Source of the DNA: Bacteroidales bacterium
Lineage (GTDB): Bacteria > Bacteroidota > Bacteroidia > Bacteroidales > UBA932
DNA length: 64,000 bases
Assembly (NCBI GenBank): GCA_017443025.1
Contig: JAFSPG010000003.1
Coordinates: 1-64,000 of the forward strand
Reading direction: 5' to 3'
The position numbers and the translations under genes were made by a program. Position 1 is the first letter of the stretch, and each line of letters opens with the position of its first letter. Shown here one piece after another: positions 1 to 7,588 of the stretch. Under the pieces are notes generated by a model, which searched no databases, was not told the DNA's origin, and saw nothing but the letters and a program-made list of their open reading frames with translations.

Positions 1-2
1 AG

Positions 3-140
3 ATGAAACACTTTGGTGAAGTTCTTTCCGATATTGTGATGCCTGATATGGAAACGTCCGAAACGGAATCATCTTTGGAGATCAATTTCATAATTGGCAA
101 ACTAAAGCATTCTGTCAAGAAAGTTCGTAAAGAAAAGTAA
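3..140 (+). CDS. Short ORF or 3' end of a gene cut by the window edge
   Basis: An open frame of 45 codons runs from an ATG at 3 to a TAA at 138-140. The product is hydrophilic with a basic tail (KKVRKEK) and I do not recognise it. Only two bases lie upstream, so the ATG may be an internal Met of a longer gene that starts outside the window. A hairpin (157-176) follows the stop, as expected for a real 3' end. It converges on the nuclease frame. Confidence 0.4.
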   Translation: MKHFGEVLSDIVMPDMETSETESSLEINFIIGKLKHSVKKVRKEK

Positions 141-156
141 GACAATATAAGTAATT

Positions 157-176
157 GGCGGCTCATATGAGTCGCC
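157..176 (+). terminator. Hairpin after the left-edge ORF
   Basis: GGCG and CGCC arms enclose the palindrome CTCATATGAG, giving a near-perfect 20-nt hairpin followed by an AT-rich stretch. It starts 16 nt after the stop at 140. The missing long T-tract makes this a weak terminator call. Confidence 0.4.
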
Positions 177-190
177 ATTATAATTATCTG

Positions 191-282
191 TGGTAACTCC
201 TTACGCGAAAGGGGTAAAAGTTTTCTCGGGCAGAAAAATGCCCTCGAAACTCTTTTCCCCCTTTCTCCACCATTCCTACGCG
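191..282 (+). repeat. Dispersed hairpin repeat, family A, copy 1
   Basis: One of three related imperfect palindromes in this window (others at 40470-40558, reversed, and 62671-62759). Outer stem GAAAGGGG (207-214) pairs with CCCCTTTC (258-265); inner stem GGGCA (228-232) pairs with TGCCC (239-243) around a GAAAAA loop. A conserved flank reading CTCCACCATT follows the right arm. It lies between convergent genes. Confidence 0.75.
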
Positions 283-301
283 CCTGACAAAGAAACATAA
301 A

Positions 302-338
302 AATCACCGCCGTTACCGGGAGGGTAGCGGCGGCGATT
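302..338 (-). terminator. Terminator of the nuclease/lipoprotein transcript
   Basis: Arms 302-312 and 328-338 form an 11-bp stem with one mismatch (CCGCCG against CGGCGG core). Read on the minus strand the hairpin runs into TTTTTATG, a U-tract. It sits 24 nt beyond the stop codon of the nuclease frame. Confidence 0.7.
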
Positions 339-361
339 AAAGCTGGTTGGTTTGATGCGCC

Positions 362-1450
362 TTAGAAGCTTTGGAAGGTGCTCCAGGAGGTGTTGGCCTC
401 GGCGGTGGTCTGCAGGGAGGGCGGGAGGTTTGTGAAGAGGTCGAAGCCCGTCCAGGTCTCAATCTGGTCGACGCTCACCGTGAAGTCGTAGTAGTGCTCC
501 GTGTTGGAGTTGTAGTCTCGGTGAGCGAACCAGAATCCGATGGCGGACGCGCTGGTAATTTCTCCGTTTCCGTTGCGCTTAACTTTGAGGAGCGCTTTCC
601 AATAGTAGTTCGGGATAGGAAGGCTTGCAGGGTTGGCGCTCTGGCCGTCGGCTCCGGTCAGGTAGTTGATAGTCTCAGAACCATTCACTTTGCGGTATGC
701 CGGGCCGGTTACGACATAAACTGTATCGGATGCACTGCTGACCAAAGATCTTTCTGCCGTCTCCAGCGAGCCCCAGATACTGCCATTGAAATTATTCTGA
801 AGTTGTGGCGTCTGGTTGGTTACGTAGTAAGTCTGGAGATTCATATCATCGTCGCTCTTGCGGTCGGCATTCGGACATTGATGGCCACGGGCGTATGCGT
901 CGTTCCCATACATTGTTCCATAGCTATTAGAGTTGACCTTCACCTGCTTGCTGTTGTCGATATTTGGATTATATCTCCAGGATGAAGTAGATGCGCTTCC
1001 GCTTTTGTGCGAACCGCTGAGAGGGTATGCAACCCAGAGGGAGGCGTAGTACGTATAGTCGTAATAATAGCTATAGTTCCTGTTGGGCCCAGTATTGCCG
1101 CCGCTGCCGTAGAAGCGCCCGACGAAATCCTCGCTTCCGCTTACGGCCGGAAGTTCAAGCCAACCGGTGGCAACGGCCGCCGTTGTGAAGGAGTACTCCG
1201 TGCCGTAGAAGGTGTCACTCTGCAGGGCATAGTCCTCGGTGCCGTTCACCGTGACGAAGGCCTTGTAGTAGTAGGTCGTGCCGGGGGTGAGTCCGGTAAG
1301 CGAGGCTGAAATCTCTCCGCTCGAGGCAGAATCGTTGCTTGCCGTGTTGTTAAGGCTTCCTGAAGTGGTCCCCCACTTGAAGCCGGATGCAGTCGGGGTC
1401 GAGGTCGCGTCCGAGTAGGAGCCCGACAGGGTTGCCCCTGTCGAACTCAC
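362..1450 (-). CDS. DNA/RNA non-specific endonuclease domain, in frame with the upstream lipoprotein
   Basis: The frame carries a fibronectin-like domain (roughly residues 5-90, ending in the YYYKAFV type strand) followed by a secreted non-specific nuclease domain of the EndA/NucA type. Visible signatures are ARGHQCPNADR, with the catalytic His of the family DRGH motif, and NQTPQLQNNFNGSIWGSLE, with the metal-binding Asn region. The GTG at 1450 is only the first possible start: the frame stays open to 1525, encoding a Gly/Ser linker (GGSGGGTSGG), and joins the upstream lipoprotein frame across a single TGA (1526-1528). Alone, this ORF would have no signal peptide. It is therefore best seen as the C-terminal part of one giant surface protein, separated by a nonsense mutation, readthrough codon or sequencing error. 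Confidence 0.8.
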   Translation of the reverse strand: MSSTGATLSGSYSDATSTPTASGFKWGTTSGSLNNTASNDSASSGEISASLTGLTPGTTYYYKAFVTVNGTEDYALQSDTFYGTEYSFTTAAVATGWLELPAVSGSEDFVGRFYGSGGNTGPNRNYSYYYDYTYYASLWVAYPLSGSHKSGSASTSSWRYNPNIDNSKQVKVNSNSYGTMYGNDAYARGHQCPNADRKSDDDMNLQTYYVTNQTPQLQNNFNGSIWGSLETAERSLVSSASDTVYVVTGPAYRKVNGSETINYLTGADGQSANPASLPIPNYYWKALLKVKRNGNGEITSASAIGFWFAHRDYNSNTEHYYDFTVSVDQIETWTGFDLFTNLPPSLQTTAEANTSWSTFQSF

Positions 1451-1501
1451 GCTCGCCGCTGTATTGCTCGTCGTGACTGAAGCTGCGGGCGCTTGCCCCC
1501 C

Positions 1502-1525
1502 GGAGGTTCCGCCCCCGGATCCTCC
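1502..1525 (-). promoter_or_regulatory. Hairpin directly after the in-frame TGA
   Basis: Reading the minus strand straight after the TGA, GGAGG pairs with CCTCC and TCCG with CGGA, separated by one A/A mismatch and closed by a GGGG loop: nine Watson-Crick pairs in 24 nt. No U-tract follows, so it is not a classical terminator. It could stimulate stop-codon readthrough, or be a by-product of glycine/serine codons in the linker. Confidence 0.45.
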
Positions 1526-4500
1526 TCAATCAGCAACAGTTATTTGGATGGTATCTACACGCCCATTATTCTTCGATCCTGCAGTCATAACTAGTGTGAT
1601 AGTCTCTTCTTCTCCCGACAATGTAAATGTGCCAGAATTACTTGCAGAGTTGGCACTTGTAACGGCGGCAGAAGAACTCTCCTCAATGCTAACTTTTACA
1701 ACTGTATTGTTTGAAGCCCAGGTAACAGTAACTTGGGTCGCACCATATGTCTTGATGCCAGAAATCTTCGCCCATTCTCCATCGCCTCCGTTTTTTCCAC
1801 CAACCAACAAATTTGCGGGGCCACAATTACCCTGTGTATCGTTCATAATCTTAGTGTTAGTGGATTTACAGGTATATGTTAGAGTGCTTGCTGAGTTGTA
1901 TGAACTGGAGCCTGTTCCTGTATAGCTACTAAATGGAGAAACTGCACTAGATCCAAATGTTTCTGCGAAAAGGACAGTCCCAACATCCGGAGTACTTGAT
2001 CCGGAGACCTGGCTGACGGTAATCGTTCTGTAGGCCTCATCACCATACTTAATCTTGAAGGAACCGTTTCGGGCGGAACCGGTGTTGCCACTGACGGTGA
2101 TGCTGATACTACCATCTGAGGCGCCTTTAGATACGGCGGTTACGACAGTATTATCGGGCTCAGACACGGTTACGTTAGCGCTCGTCGCCCCATTTAATAA
2201 CGTGTAGGCGTTATTAATAGTGTAGGTGCCGGCAGTGGCAGATACGTTAGTAATAGGATTCGTGACACTTATAGTCGGCACAGCTACGAAGGTTGCGGTC
2301 ACTGTTACAGCAGTGCCTGGCATAGTAAAGGACTTGGCAGAGAGGATGTCGTGACTGGATCCGTCGTTGTAAGTTAAAGCGTTGAGCATATAACCAGAAT
2401 CGGGATTCGATGTCACTGTCACAGTTTCTCCCTCAAATACCGGGGATGCCGGGCTAATGGAGATGGAACCATGTGCCGGATCCGTTCCATATGCGAGGCT
2501 AACGGTATTCTGTCTACCGAAGGTTACGGTCACGGTCGCGTCGCTTGACGGCATTGAGAATCTGTAGTGGGTAGCATCCACAGTTGTGACACTTACCGCA
2601 GCACTGCTTCCATCCAGTACTGAAACGTTGCGGACCACATAGCCGTCAGCGGGTGTGGCAGTAATAGTTACGCTAGTTCCAGCCGTCGTAGTTCCAGCCG
2701 GATCGGTAGTTACCGTTCCGTTGGTCGGCGTTGTGACCGAAATCGTACGAGGGGTGTTGTCGGTGTATTTATAGAACTTGAAGGTTGTTTCGGAAGTACC
2801 ACTACCTACATAACCTCTCCAATCTGTTCCATTGTATACAGCAAGGTAACGATCTGTGTATGTATCATTTGTAAGCAAGTGGTTGCTTCCGTCAAGCTCC
2901 CAGACCTTTCTACTTTGCGTTCCAACTCGGATGCTGGTATTATTCCCCGAACTACTAGTTGTATTGCTGCCAAGCCAATTTGTGTCATCTCCATTAGGAT
3001 AGAATGTGTAACCTCCTGTTACGACAGCTAAATTCCACTTTACAGTATTGGGAATTGTACCGGTTAGTTTAGAGCCAGAAACTGTCACGCTGACAGCAGA
3101 AGGAGAAGAATTACCAGGGGTGTTATTAATGCCATACGAATCATTACCCACGATGACAAACACATCTCCGGGACCAATGCTGGACAGTGCTGTTTCTTTC
3201 CAACCGGCAGAGGGTGCATCGGTGCTTTGCGTGCAGGAACCCGGGGTAAGCGACTCAAGATACTGCCCATTATTCGTGCCGAGCGCCTTCACCTTAATGG
3301 TGTAGGAAGTGTTGGAAGAAAGGCTGCTCCATGTGTAGGTGCGGGCCGTCTGGGCAGCTTCCCAGTTGCTTCCACCGTCAAGGCTAACAGCATATTCCGT
3401 AGTGCCATCTGTACCGTTCGTTACTGTCTCCCAGGCGAAGGTTAGGTAGTCCTCGCCGTGAGCAGAGCAGGTGACAGACGGATTACCAAGCTGGATGGGA
3501 GCCTCGATGTCGTAGGTGGCCGATGCTACGGCGCTGGTAACAAAGTCGGCTTTTACGGCGATAGCCTTGATGGTCATGTCAGCAGATACCGCAATGGGCT
3601 CCTCATATTCGTCGGAGTTCTCATCGGGATCAGTACCGTCGGTAGTATAATAGATGGTGGCGCTGTTGGTCGCGGAGATTGCAACGCTCTGAGCGCTGTA
3701 ATATGTACCTGCAGCGGGGGTGAATTCAGGAGCGGCAAGCTTGGGATTGTGAGTATATATTGTGCTGCCTGCACTGAACTCAGGAGTTGTGCCGCTGTAG
3801 TTAATGGCTGTACCGCTGACAACTACCCAGTCACCGACGCTGACTTTGTTGGCATCATCGATATCTGCACCGGAAATACCTTTGCCCTTATAAACCTCAA
3901 ACTTCTTCTCCGTTGTGCTGCCGTCATCGGAGATAAAGTAGGTCTGGCTGTTCGATGAGGGATTGGATGCGGAACTTACGTAACCTTTAACGTAAATAGT
4001 TCCGGTAGGGCCTTCTCCGGAAGCATAAGCGGAAACGATGTCGTATGCCTCGGAAGCCAGATAAGGATTCTCTGCCGTACCCTTGGCCTGGGCGGGAGTG
4101 AAGGATACTACTGCGAAGTCCGTAGGGGCAACGTAGCCGGATGCAACTCCGTTGACCTTTATGTAAAGGTAATATGTCTGGTCGTTGACGACGGAGCTAT
4201 AGTCTGCTATGCTGTAGTTGGAACCGGAGTTGGAGATGCTTGAAGTGATGTTCGTATCTCCTGTCGCCGGAGTCGCCGTAGCTGCGGTGTGCAGATAGGC
4301 TACATAACTGGTGGCATGGGCATCGCCAGTCCAAGTGACATCAACTTCTGCATCACCGGCAATGGCCGTGAGGTCGGTAGGGTTGGGGACAAGGCAGCTG
4401 GCCTGGGTGACTGAAATGGCCTTGCTGCTGGCGCCACTGGCTTTGAGTGTTACGGTTGCAACTTTGTCAGCGGCTGTAGTGTTTGCTGCTTCGGCAGTTA

Positions 4501-5959
4501 CGGTTAGCGTTGTACCATCGATGGCCGCAGTGAAGTTTTCAGCGTCTTCGCCACTGACAATAGCACTGATACCGAGTCCGTCAATGGCATTTGCAAGGCT
4601 TATCGTTGTGGATGCACTACTCTGGCCGACACCAATGGTGAGGGCGTTATCGTTTGCGGTGATGGATGGAGCGGTGTAAGCTTCGCCGCGGAATTTGACC
4701 GTGAATGCAGCGATCTTACATGCACCACTTACCATGATATACCCTGTAGAATAACCTGCAGGAATCGTCATGGTCAAATCTTGTTGTGCGCTAGACGCAG
4801 TAGGTGCCGTTGCAATTGGTTCTTCATCATTATCTGCGTTTTCCCTAAAATATATGCTTCCTGCGTATTGAGTCTCCAAAGCGTTACATACACCATGTAG
4901 AATTATGGAAGAGATGTCGTTGGAAAAATCAGGCAATTGAAGATAACTGACAGTACTATTGTTTCTCAACTGCATATAATAATTGCCGCTCTTGCCGTAG
5001 TTGCCAGCATATGCTGCATTGAAATTCCATGTTCCTGAAGCATTAGTAATACTGCTTGTAGTATAGGAACCGGAACTCCATGCCGCTGACACCAAATCGG
5101 CATTGGTTAACGTGGCATCGTCGGGAGCAGGCGAACAGTTCAGCGCTGGGGCTATGACGAGTTTATTGCGTCCGATTGTGATGCCCTTGGTGGAGGTGAC
5201 GGAGAAGAGCTCGTTAGCTTCGTCGTCAAAGATTGAGATGGTGAAGCCTCCTGTGAGGGTTACGGGAGGAAGGGGAATGTAGAAGACTTTGTTGGCGGAA
5301 TAGTTGTCGCTAAAGTTAATGTCAATCTCTTTGCTTTCTCCTCCGGAGATTACGGGTGTTTCTGCTGTAGTGTCCAGGCTGAAGTCACCTGCGATGTTGA
5401 CAGATGCGGCGGTGAAGGCCAGGTAGGCGGCGCCGGAAGGAATATTGTAGAGAATCAGCTTGAGTGCACCACCAACGGCCTTGAAGGAAGCGCTGGGCTT
5501 CTGCTCGACTATGGTGATGGGAGCATACATAGGCATATAGGATGCGTCTGCGCCCCATGCTAACTCGTTAGGCATATTGAAGGTGATAGTGGTGCCGCTT
5601 ATGGAGTGATTCTCACTCGCGGGATAGAGGGCAAAACCTCCCTCAAGCTCGTCGGCATCGGGAATGTGACCGGAGAAGTCGGTTGAGATGCCGGCTTCTT
5701 CTGCGGTGAACTCGCGGTTATTGCCGTTGTCGGTGAGGATTGTGATTATATCGGATGCCTGCCATTTGTAAGCTCCGTTGTTGTCGGAAGAGACCTTTGT
5801 GGCATCGACTGCACCGCTGAGTACTACCGATTTTTCGGTGGGTACTATCGGGTCGACGGGCACGGGTTTATCGGGAGTCTGGACTTCGGTGTCTTTGGAG
5901 CAACTGAATGTAAGGAATGTCACAACAGCTGCGAGTGTATAGAAGATATTCTTTTTCAT
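1526..5959 (-). CDS. Giant modular surface lipoprotein (fimbrillin-like, BACON, Fn3, InlB-type repeats)
   Basis: 1477 residues. I chose the ATG at 5959 because it begins a lipoprotein signal peptide (MKKNIFYTLAAVV...FSCSKD, lipobox Cys about residue 20); the acidic/Lys residues after the Cys resemble a Bacteroidetes surface-export signal. Approximate module order: Mfa/fimbrillin-like N-terminal region (30-270), jelly-roll-like segment, BACON-like domain ending in SKAISVTQASC, Fn3, OB-like domain (YVKGYVSSASN), chitobiase C-terminal-like repeat (IYYTTDGTDPDE), Fn3, two InlB-type bacterial repeats (GYVVRNVSV; GYMLNALTY), BACON (YRTITVSQVSG) and a final jelly-roll. It ends at TGA 1526-1528, after which the same frame continues into a nuclease. 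Likely an adhesin or glycan-binding surface protein carrying the nuclease; domain limits are by eye. Confidence 0.85.
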   Translation of the reverse strand: MKKNIFYTLAAVVTFLTFSCSKDTEVQTPDKPVPVDPIVPTEKSVVLSGAVDATKVSSDNNGAYKWQASDIITILTDNGNNREFTAEEAGISTDFSGHIPDADELEGGFALYPASENHSISGTTITFNMPNELAWGADASYMPMYAPITIVEQKPSASFKAVGGALKLILYNIPSGAAYLAFTAASVNIAGDFSLDTTAETPVISGGESKEIDINFSDNYSANKVFYIPLPPVTLTGGFTISIFDDEANELFSVTSTKGITIGRNKLVIAPALNCSPAPDDATLTNADLVSAAWSSGSYTTSSITNASGTWNFNAAYAGNYGKSGNYYMQLRNNSTVSYLQLPDFSNDISSIILHGVCNALETQYAGSIYFRENADNDEEPIATAPTASSAQQDLTMTIPAGYSTGYIMVSGACKIAAFTVKFRGEAYTAPSITANDNALTIGVGQSSASTTISLANAIDGLGISAIVSGEDAENFTAAIDGTTLTVTAEAANTTAADKVATVTLKASGASSKAISVTQASCLVPNPTDLTAIAGDAEVDVTWTGDAHATSYVAYLHTAATATPATGDTNITSSISNSGSNYSIADYSSVVNDQTYYLYIKVNGVASGYVAPTDFAVVSFTPAQAKGTAENPYLASEAYDIVSAYASGEGPTGTIYVKGYVSSASNPSSNSQTYFISDDGSTTEKKFEVYKGKGISGADIDDANKVSVGDWVVVSGTAINYSGTTPEFSAGSTIYTHNPKLAAPEFTPAAGTYYSAQSVAISATNSATIYYTTDGTDPDENSDEYEEPIAVSADMTIKAIAVKADFVTSAVASATYDIEAPIQLGNPSVTCSAHGEDYLTFAWETVTNGTDGTTEYAVSLDGGSNWEAAQTARTYTWSSLSSNTSYTIKVKALGTNNGQYLESLTPGSCTQSTDAPSAGWKETALSSIGPGDVFVIVGNDSYGINNTPGNSSPSAVSVTVSGSKLTGTIPNTVKWNLAVVTGGYTFYPNGDDTNWLGSNTTSSSGNNTSIRVGTQSRKVWELDGSNHLLTNDTYTDRYLAVYNGTDWRGYVGSGTSETTFKFYKYTDNTPRTISVTTPTNGTVTTDPAGTTTAGTSVTITATPADGYVVRNVSVLDGSSAAVSVTTVDATHYRFSMPSSDATVTVTFGRQNTVSLAYGTDPAHGSISISPASPVFEGETVTVTSNPDSGYMLNALTYNDGSSHDILSAKSFTMPGTAVTVTATFVAVPTISVTNPITNVSATAGTYTINNAYTLLNGATSANVTVSEPDNTVVTAVSKGASDGSISITVSGNTGSARNGSFKIKYGDEAYRTITVSQVSGSSTPDVGTVLFAETFGSSAVSPFSSYTGTGSSSYNSASTLTYTCKSTNTKIMNDTQGNCGPANLLVGGKNGGDGEWAKISGIKTYGATQVTVTWASNNTVVKVSIEESSSAAVTSANSASNSGTFTLSGEEETITLVMTAGSKNNGRVDTIQITVAD

Positions 5960-5991
5960 AGTTCTTTGTCTTTTACTGTTGTTAAACATTA

Positions 5992-6156
5992 CTAACCCCA
6001 CCAGTCGGTGTCTCCAGAATAATCATCTATTCCGGCGCCACTGTCGCCGAACGAACCGCCCTGGTCGGTGACGCCTTTACTTGCCTGAAGGATTGCGCTC
6101 CCGAATCGTACCACGAGGAGCTTAGATGTTGGTTGAGAATAAACTCTTTTGATCAT
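5992..6156 (-). CDS. 54-residue acidic small ORF upstream of the giant lipoprotein
   Basis: ATG at 6154-6156, TAG at 5992-5994, 32 nt before the lipoprotein start. The first half is basic and hydrophobic (MIKRVYSQPTSKLLVVRFGS); the second half is Gly/Asp-rich and ends GDTDWWG. Small ORFs of this shape (short basic start, hydrophobic core, Gly/Asp/Trp tail) are, to my recollection, common just upstream of fimbrillin/BACON lipoprotein genes in Bacteroidales, with no established function. No signal peptide or lipobox. Translational coupling to the lipoprotein is possible. Confidence 0.6.
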   Translation of the reverse strand: MIKRVYSQPTSKLLVVRFGSAILQASKGVTDQGGSFGDSGAGIDDYSGDTDWWG

Positions 6157-6533
6157 AATATGTGTAATTTAAAGTTTCCAAAAACAAATGGGCGTTCGAC
6201 AACTTGGGCTGTCAAACGACTGTGGCTGAAAGACTTTGATGGTTTTGCGGCTGAAAAATCAAAATCTTCCGGGCTTTGGTTCATAGTTTTGTGGAGTTAT
6301 TCAAGACACAAAAATATATAATCCGAATCTATTTTCCCAAGAAAAATTTGACATTTATTAACATAGTTATTAACAACTTAGAGGCTAAAACATTTTACAT
6401 TTTTCCCCTAAATCATTTTAACTTTTTAGCCTGGAAACTCTTACACTTTTTTGCAAGAAATTTAGGCCTTCGGCTAAGAAACTCCAACATCTTGTTGGAG
6501 AGATTCCGGTTGCTGGAGGAAGAGTTAAATAAA
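6157..6533. other. AT-rich intergenic region without a convincing gene
   Basis: The gap between the divergent small ORF and the toxin-antitoxin operon is much more AT-rich than the surrounding coding DNA. It holds a direct repeat of TTATTAACA (about 6355-6384), several T-runs, and two small hairpins close to the downstream promoter: TTAGGCC/GGCTAA near 6463-6478 and CTCCAACA/TGTTGGAG (6482-6500). Short open frames here have no recognisable features. The hairpins could be terminators shielding the TA promoter. The composition hints that the TA module arrived by transfer. Confidence 0.5.
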
Positions 6534-6565
6534 TTTGCTTGTACAAGAAATTGTACATATCTTTG
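6534..6565 (+). promoter_or_regulatory. Promoter of the phd-yoeB operon
   Basis: -33 box TTTG (6534-6537), 20-nt spacer, -7 box TATCTTTG (6558-6565): a full match to the Bacteroidetes consensus. Transcription should start near 6571, some 13 nt before the antitoxin ATG. Confidence 0.8.
6540..6557. promoter_or_regulatory. Perfect inverted-repeat operator inside the TA promoter
   Basis: TGTACAA (6540-6546) and TTGTACA (6551-6557) form a perfect 7-bp inverted repeat with a GAAA spacer. It fills the gap between the -33 and -7 boxes almost exactly, so a bound protein would exclude the polymerase. Phd/YefM antitoxins typically autoregulate through such palindromes, so it is the probable binding site of the downstream antitoxin. 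Confidence 0.7.
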
Positions 6566-6584
6566 CGAGACAAAATGGTGCATT

Positions 6585-6824
6585 ATGCTTACAACAACTA
6601 TCTCTGATTTCAGGAAAAGTTTAAAGGGCTATGTTGATTCGGTAATCGAAAACAATGACCAGGTCCTTATCAACAGGGGGCGACAGGGCGCTGTGCTTGT
6701 GTCGCTGGACGAGTATAACGCTTTGGCCAGGACAGCTTCAGTTTTGACTTCCAGGGTCGGGGCTGATGTGATTAATGCCGCACAGAAGCAGGAATTTATC
6801 GAAGTAGATATTGACTCGTTATGA
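6585..6824 (+). CDS. Phd/YefM-family antitoxin
   Basis: 79 residues from the ATG at 6585, placed just after a consensus promoter; the open frame continues upstream through that promoter and is not coding there. The N-terminal half matches the Phd/YefM DNA-binding fold: TTTISDFRKSLKGYVDSV, then INRGRQGAVLVSLDEYNAL, where the family usually has pv.Itr.g.pavvlslddyeal. The C-terminal 25 residues would be the toxin-neutralising tail. The stop overlaps the toxin ATG by 4 nt (ATGA), giving translational coupling. Predicted to repress its own operon through the inverted repeat at 6540-6557. Confidence 0.85.
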   Translation: MLTTTISDFRKSLKGYVDSVIENNDQVLINRGRQGAVLVSLDEYNALARTASVLTSRVGADVINAAQKQEFIEVDIDSL

Positions 6825-7570
6825 AACTTTTATTTACTCCGGAGGCTCTCGCTTCCTATAATGAGATAAAGGGTAAAGCCCTGAGCGAGGCAGAGCAGAT
6901 CAAGGATGTCCTCAAGGATATTCTAGCACACCCGGAAACGGGGAAAGGCGCTCCGCAATCTCTTACCGGAGCGCTTTCGGGATTGTGGAGCCGGGAGTAT
7001 GGTTTTTGCCGGCAGGTTGTCTACCAGATTCTTCAAGACGAAGTTAAGATATTTTCCATAGGTAAGAATATACTTCCTGCTGGTATATCCACCCCTACAG
7101 AATTCCGTCAGTCGAGTTACAGCGAAGACGAGTATCGCAGCGTCCTCGCTCAGATGGCCGCCAATAGGGGTAAGGGTGATATGCCTAAGGTCGGCATATT
7201 TTGGTACAGCATAGGCCGGGATGAACTATTTGGGGTAGTATCCCATCCGGTAGATGATTATTCACGTGCCAATGCCTCCGATGGCCGAATCACTTGCTCT
7301 GAGCTCCACGAGGATATATGGCGCAAGGAGTTTAATAAGCAGAAGTTCAAAAGTGATGGTACCGGGCTATTTGCCGGAGCATATCAAGATAAGCCTCGCG
7401 GGCGTGTTTTTTATCATATTGATGATGATACTTACGAAGTTGCAACCGGCAAATGGATTGAGGAGTATCCGCAGGTATATGATATGGTGTTGAAGGAGTT
7501 TAACCTGCCCCCCGAGAAAACAACGGCTAAATATGCCGTTCATTGGGATATTGGTCAATCGTGGAGATAG
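6821..7570 (+). CDS. YoeB-like toxin fused to an uncharacterised C-terminal domain
   Basis: Residues 1-85 look like a YoeB/Txe toxin of the RelE fold, a ribosome-dependent mRNA nuclease: MKLLFTPEALASYNEI, a central GAPQSLTGALSGLWSREYGF and RQVVYQILQDEVKIFSIG. The usual C-terminal His-Tyr of YoeB is absent; the segment reads SIGKNI instead. About 160 more residues follow without a break. They begin VGIFWYSIGRDELFGV and contain PRGRVFYHIDDDTYEV and a final AKYAVHWDIGQSW, resembling stand-alone hypothetical proteins of about 130 residues of the VGIFWVYKG...PRGRVxY...HY type that I know only as uncharacterised. Typical YoeB is about 85 residues, so this is about three times the usual length. Activity and role of the extra domain are unknown. 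Confidence 0.75.
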   Translation: MKLLFTPEALASYNEIKGKALSEAEQIKDVLKDILAHPETGKGAPQSLTGALSGLWSREYGFCRQVVYQILQDEVKIFSIGKNILPAGISTPTEFRQSSYSEDEYRSVLAQMAANRGKGDMPKVGIFWYSIGRDELFGVVSHPVDDYSRANASDGRITCSELHEDIWRKEFNKQKFKSDGTGLFAGAYQDKPRGRVFYHIDDDTYEVATGKWIEEYPQVYDMVLKEFNLPPEKTTAKYAVHWDIGQSWR

Positions 7571-7588
7571 TAATTAGGGAATAAAGTT

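Noticed and set aside
1526..1528. Selenocysteine insertion at the in-frame TGA
   Set aside because: The hairpin abuts the TGA with no spacer and has a GGGG loop, unlike a bacterial SECIS; a selenocysteine in a Gly/Ser linker would have no purpose, and no Sec genes are in the window.
6355..6384. TTATTAACA direct repeats as DnaA boxes of an origin
   Set aside because: They differ from the TTATCCACA consensus, only two copies are present, and dnaA or dnaN is not nearby.
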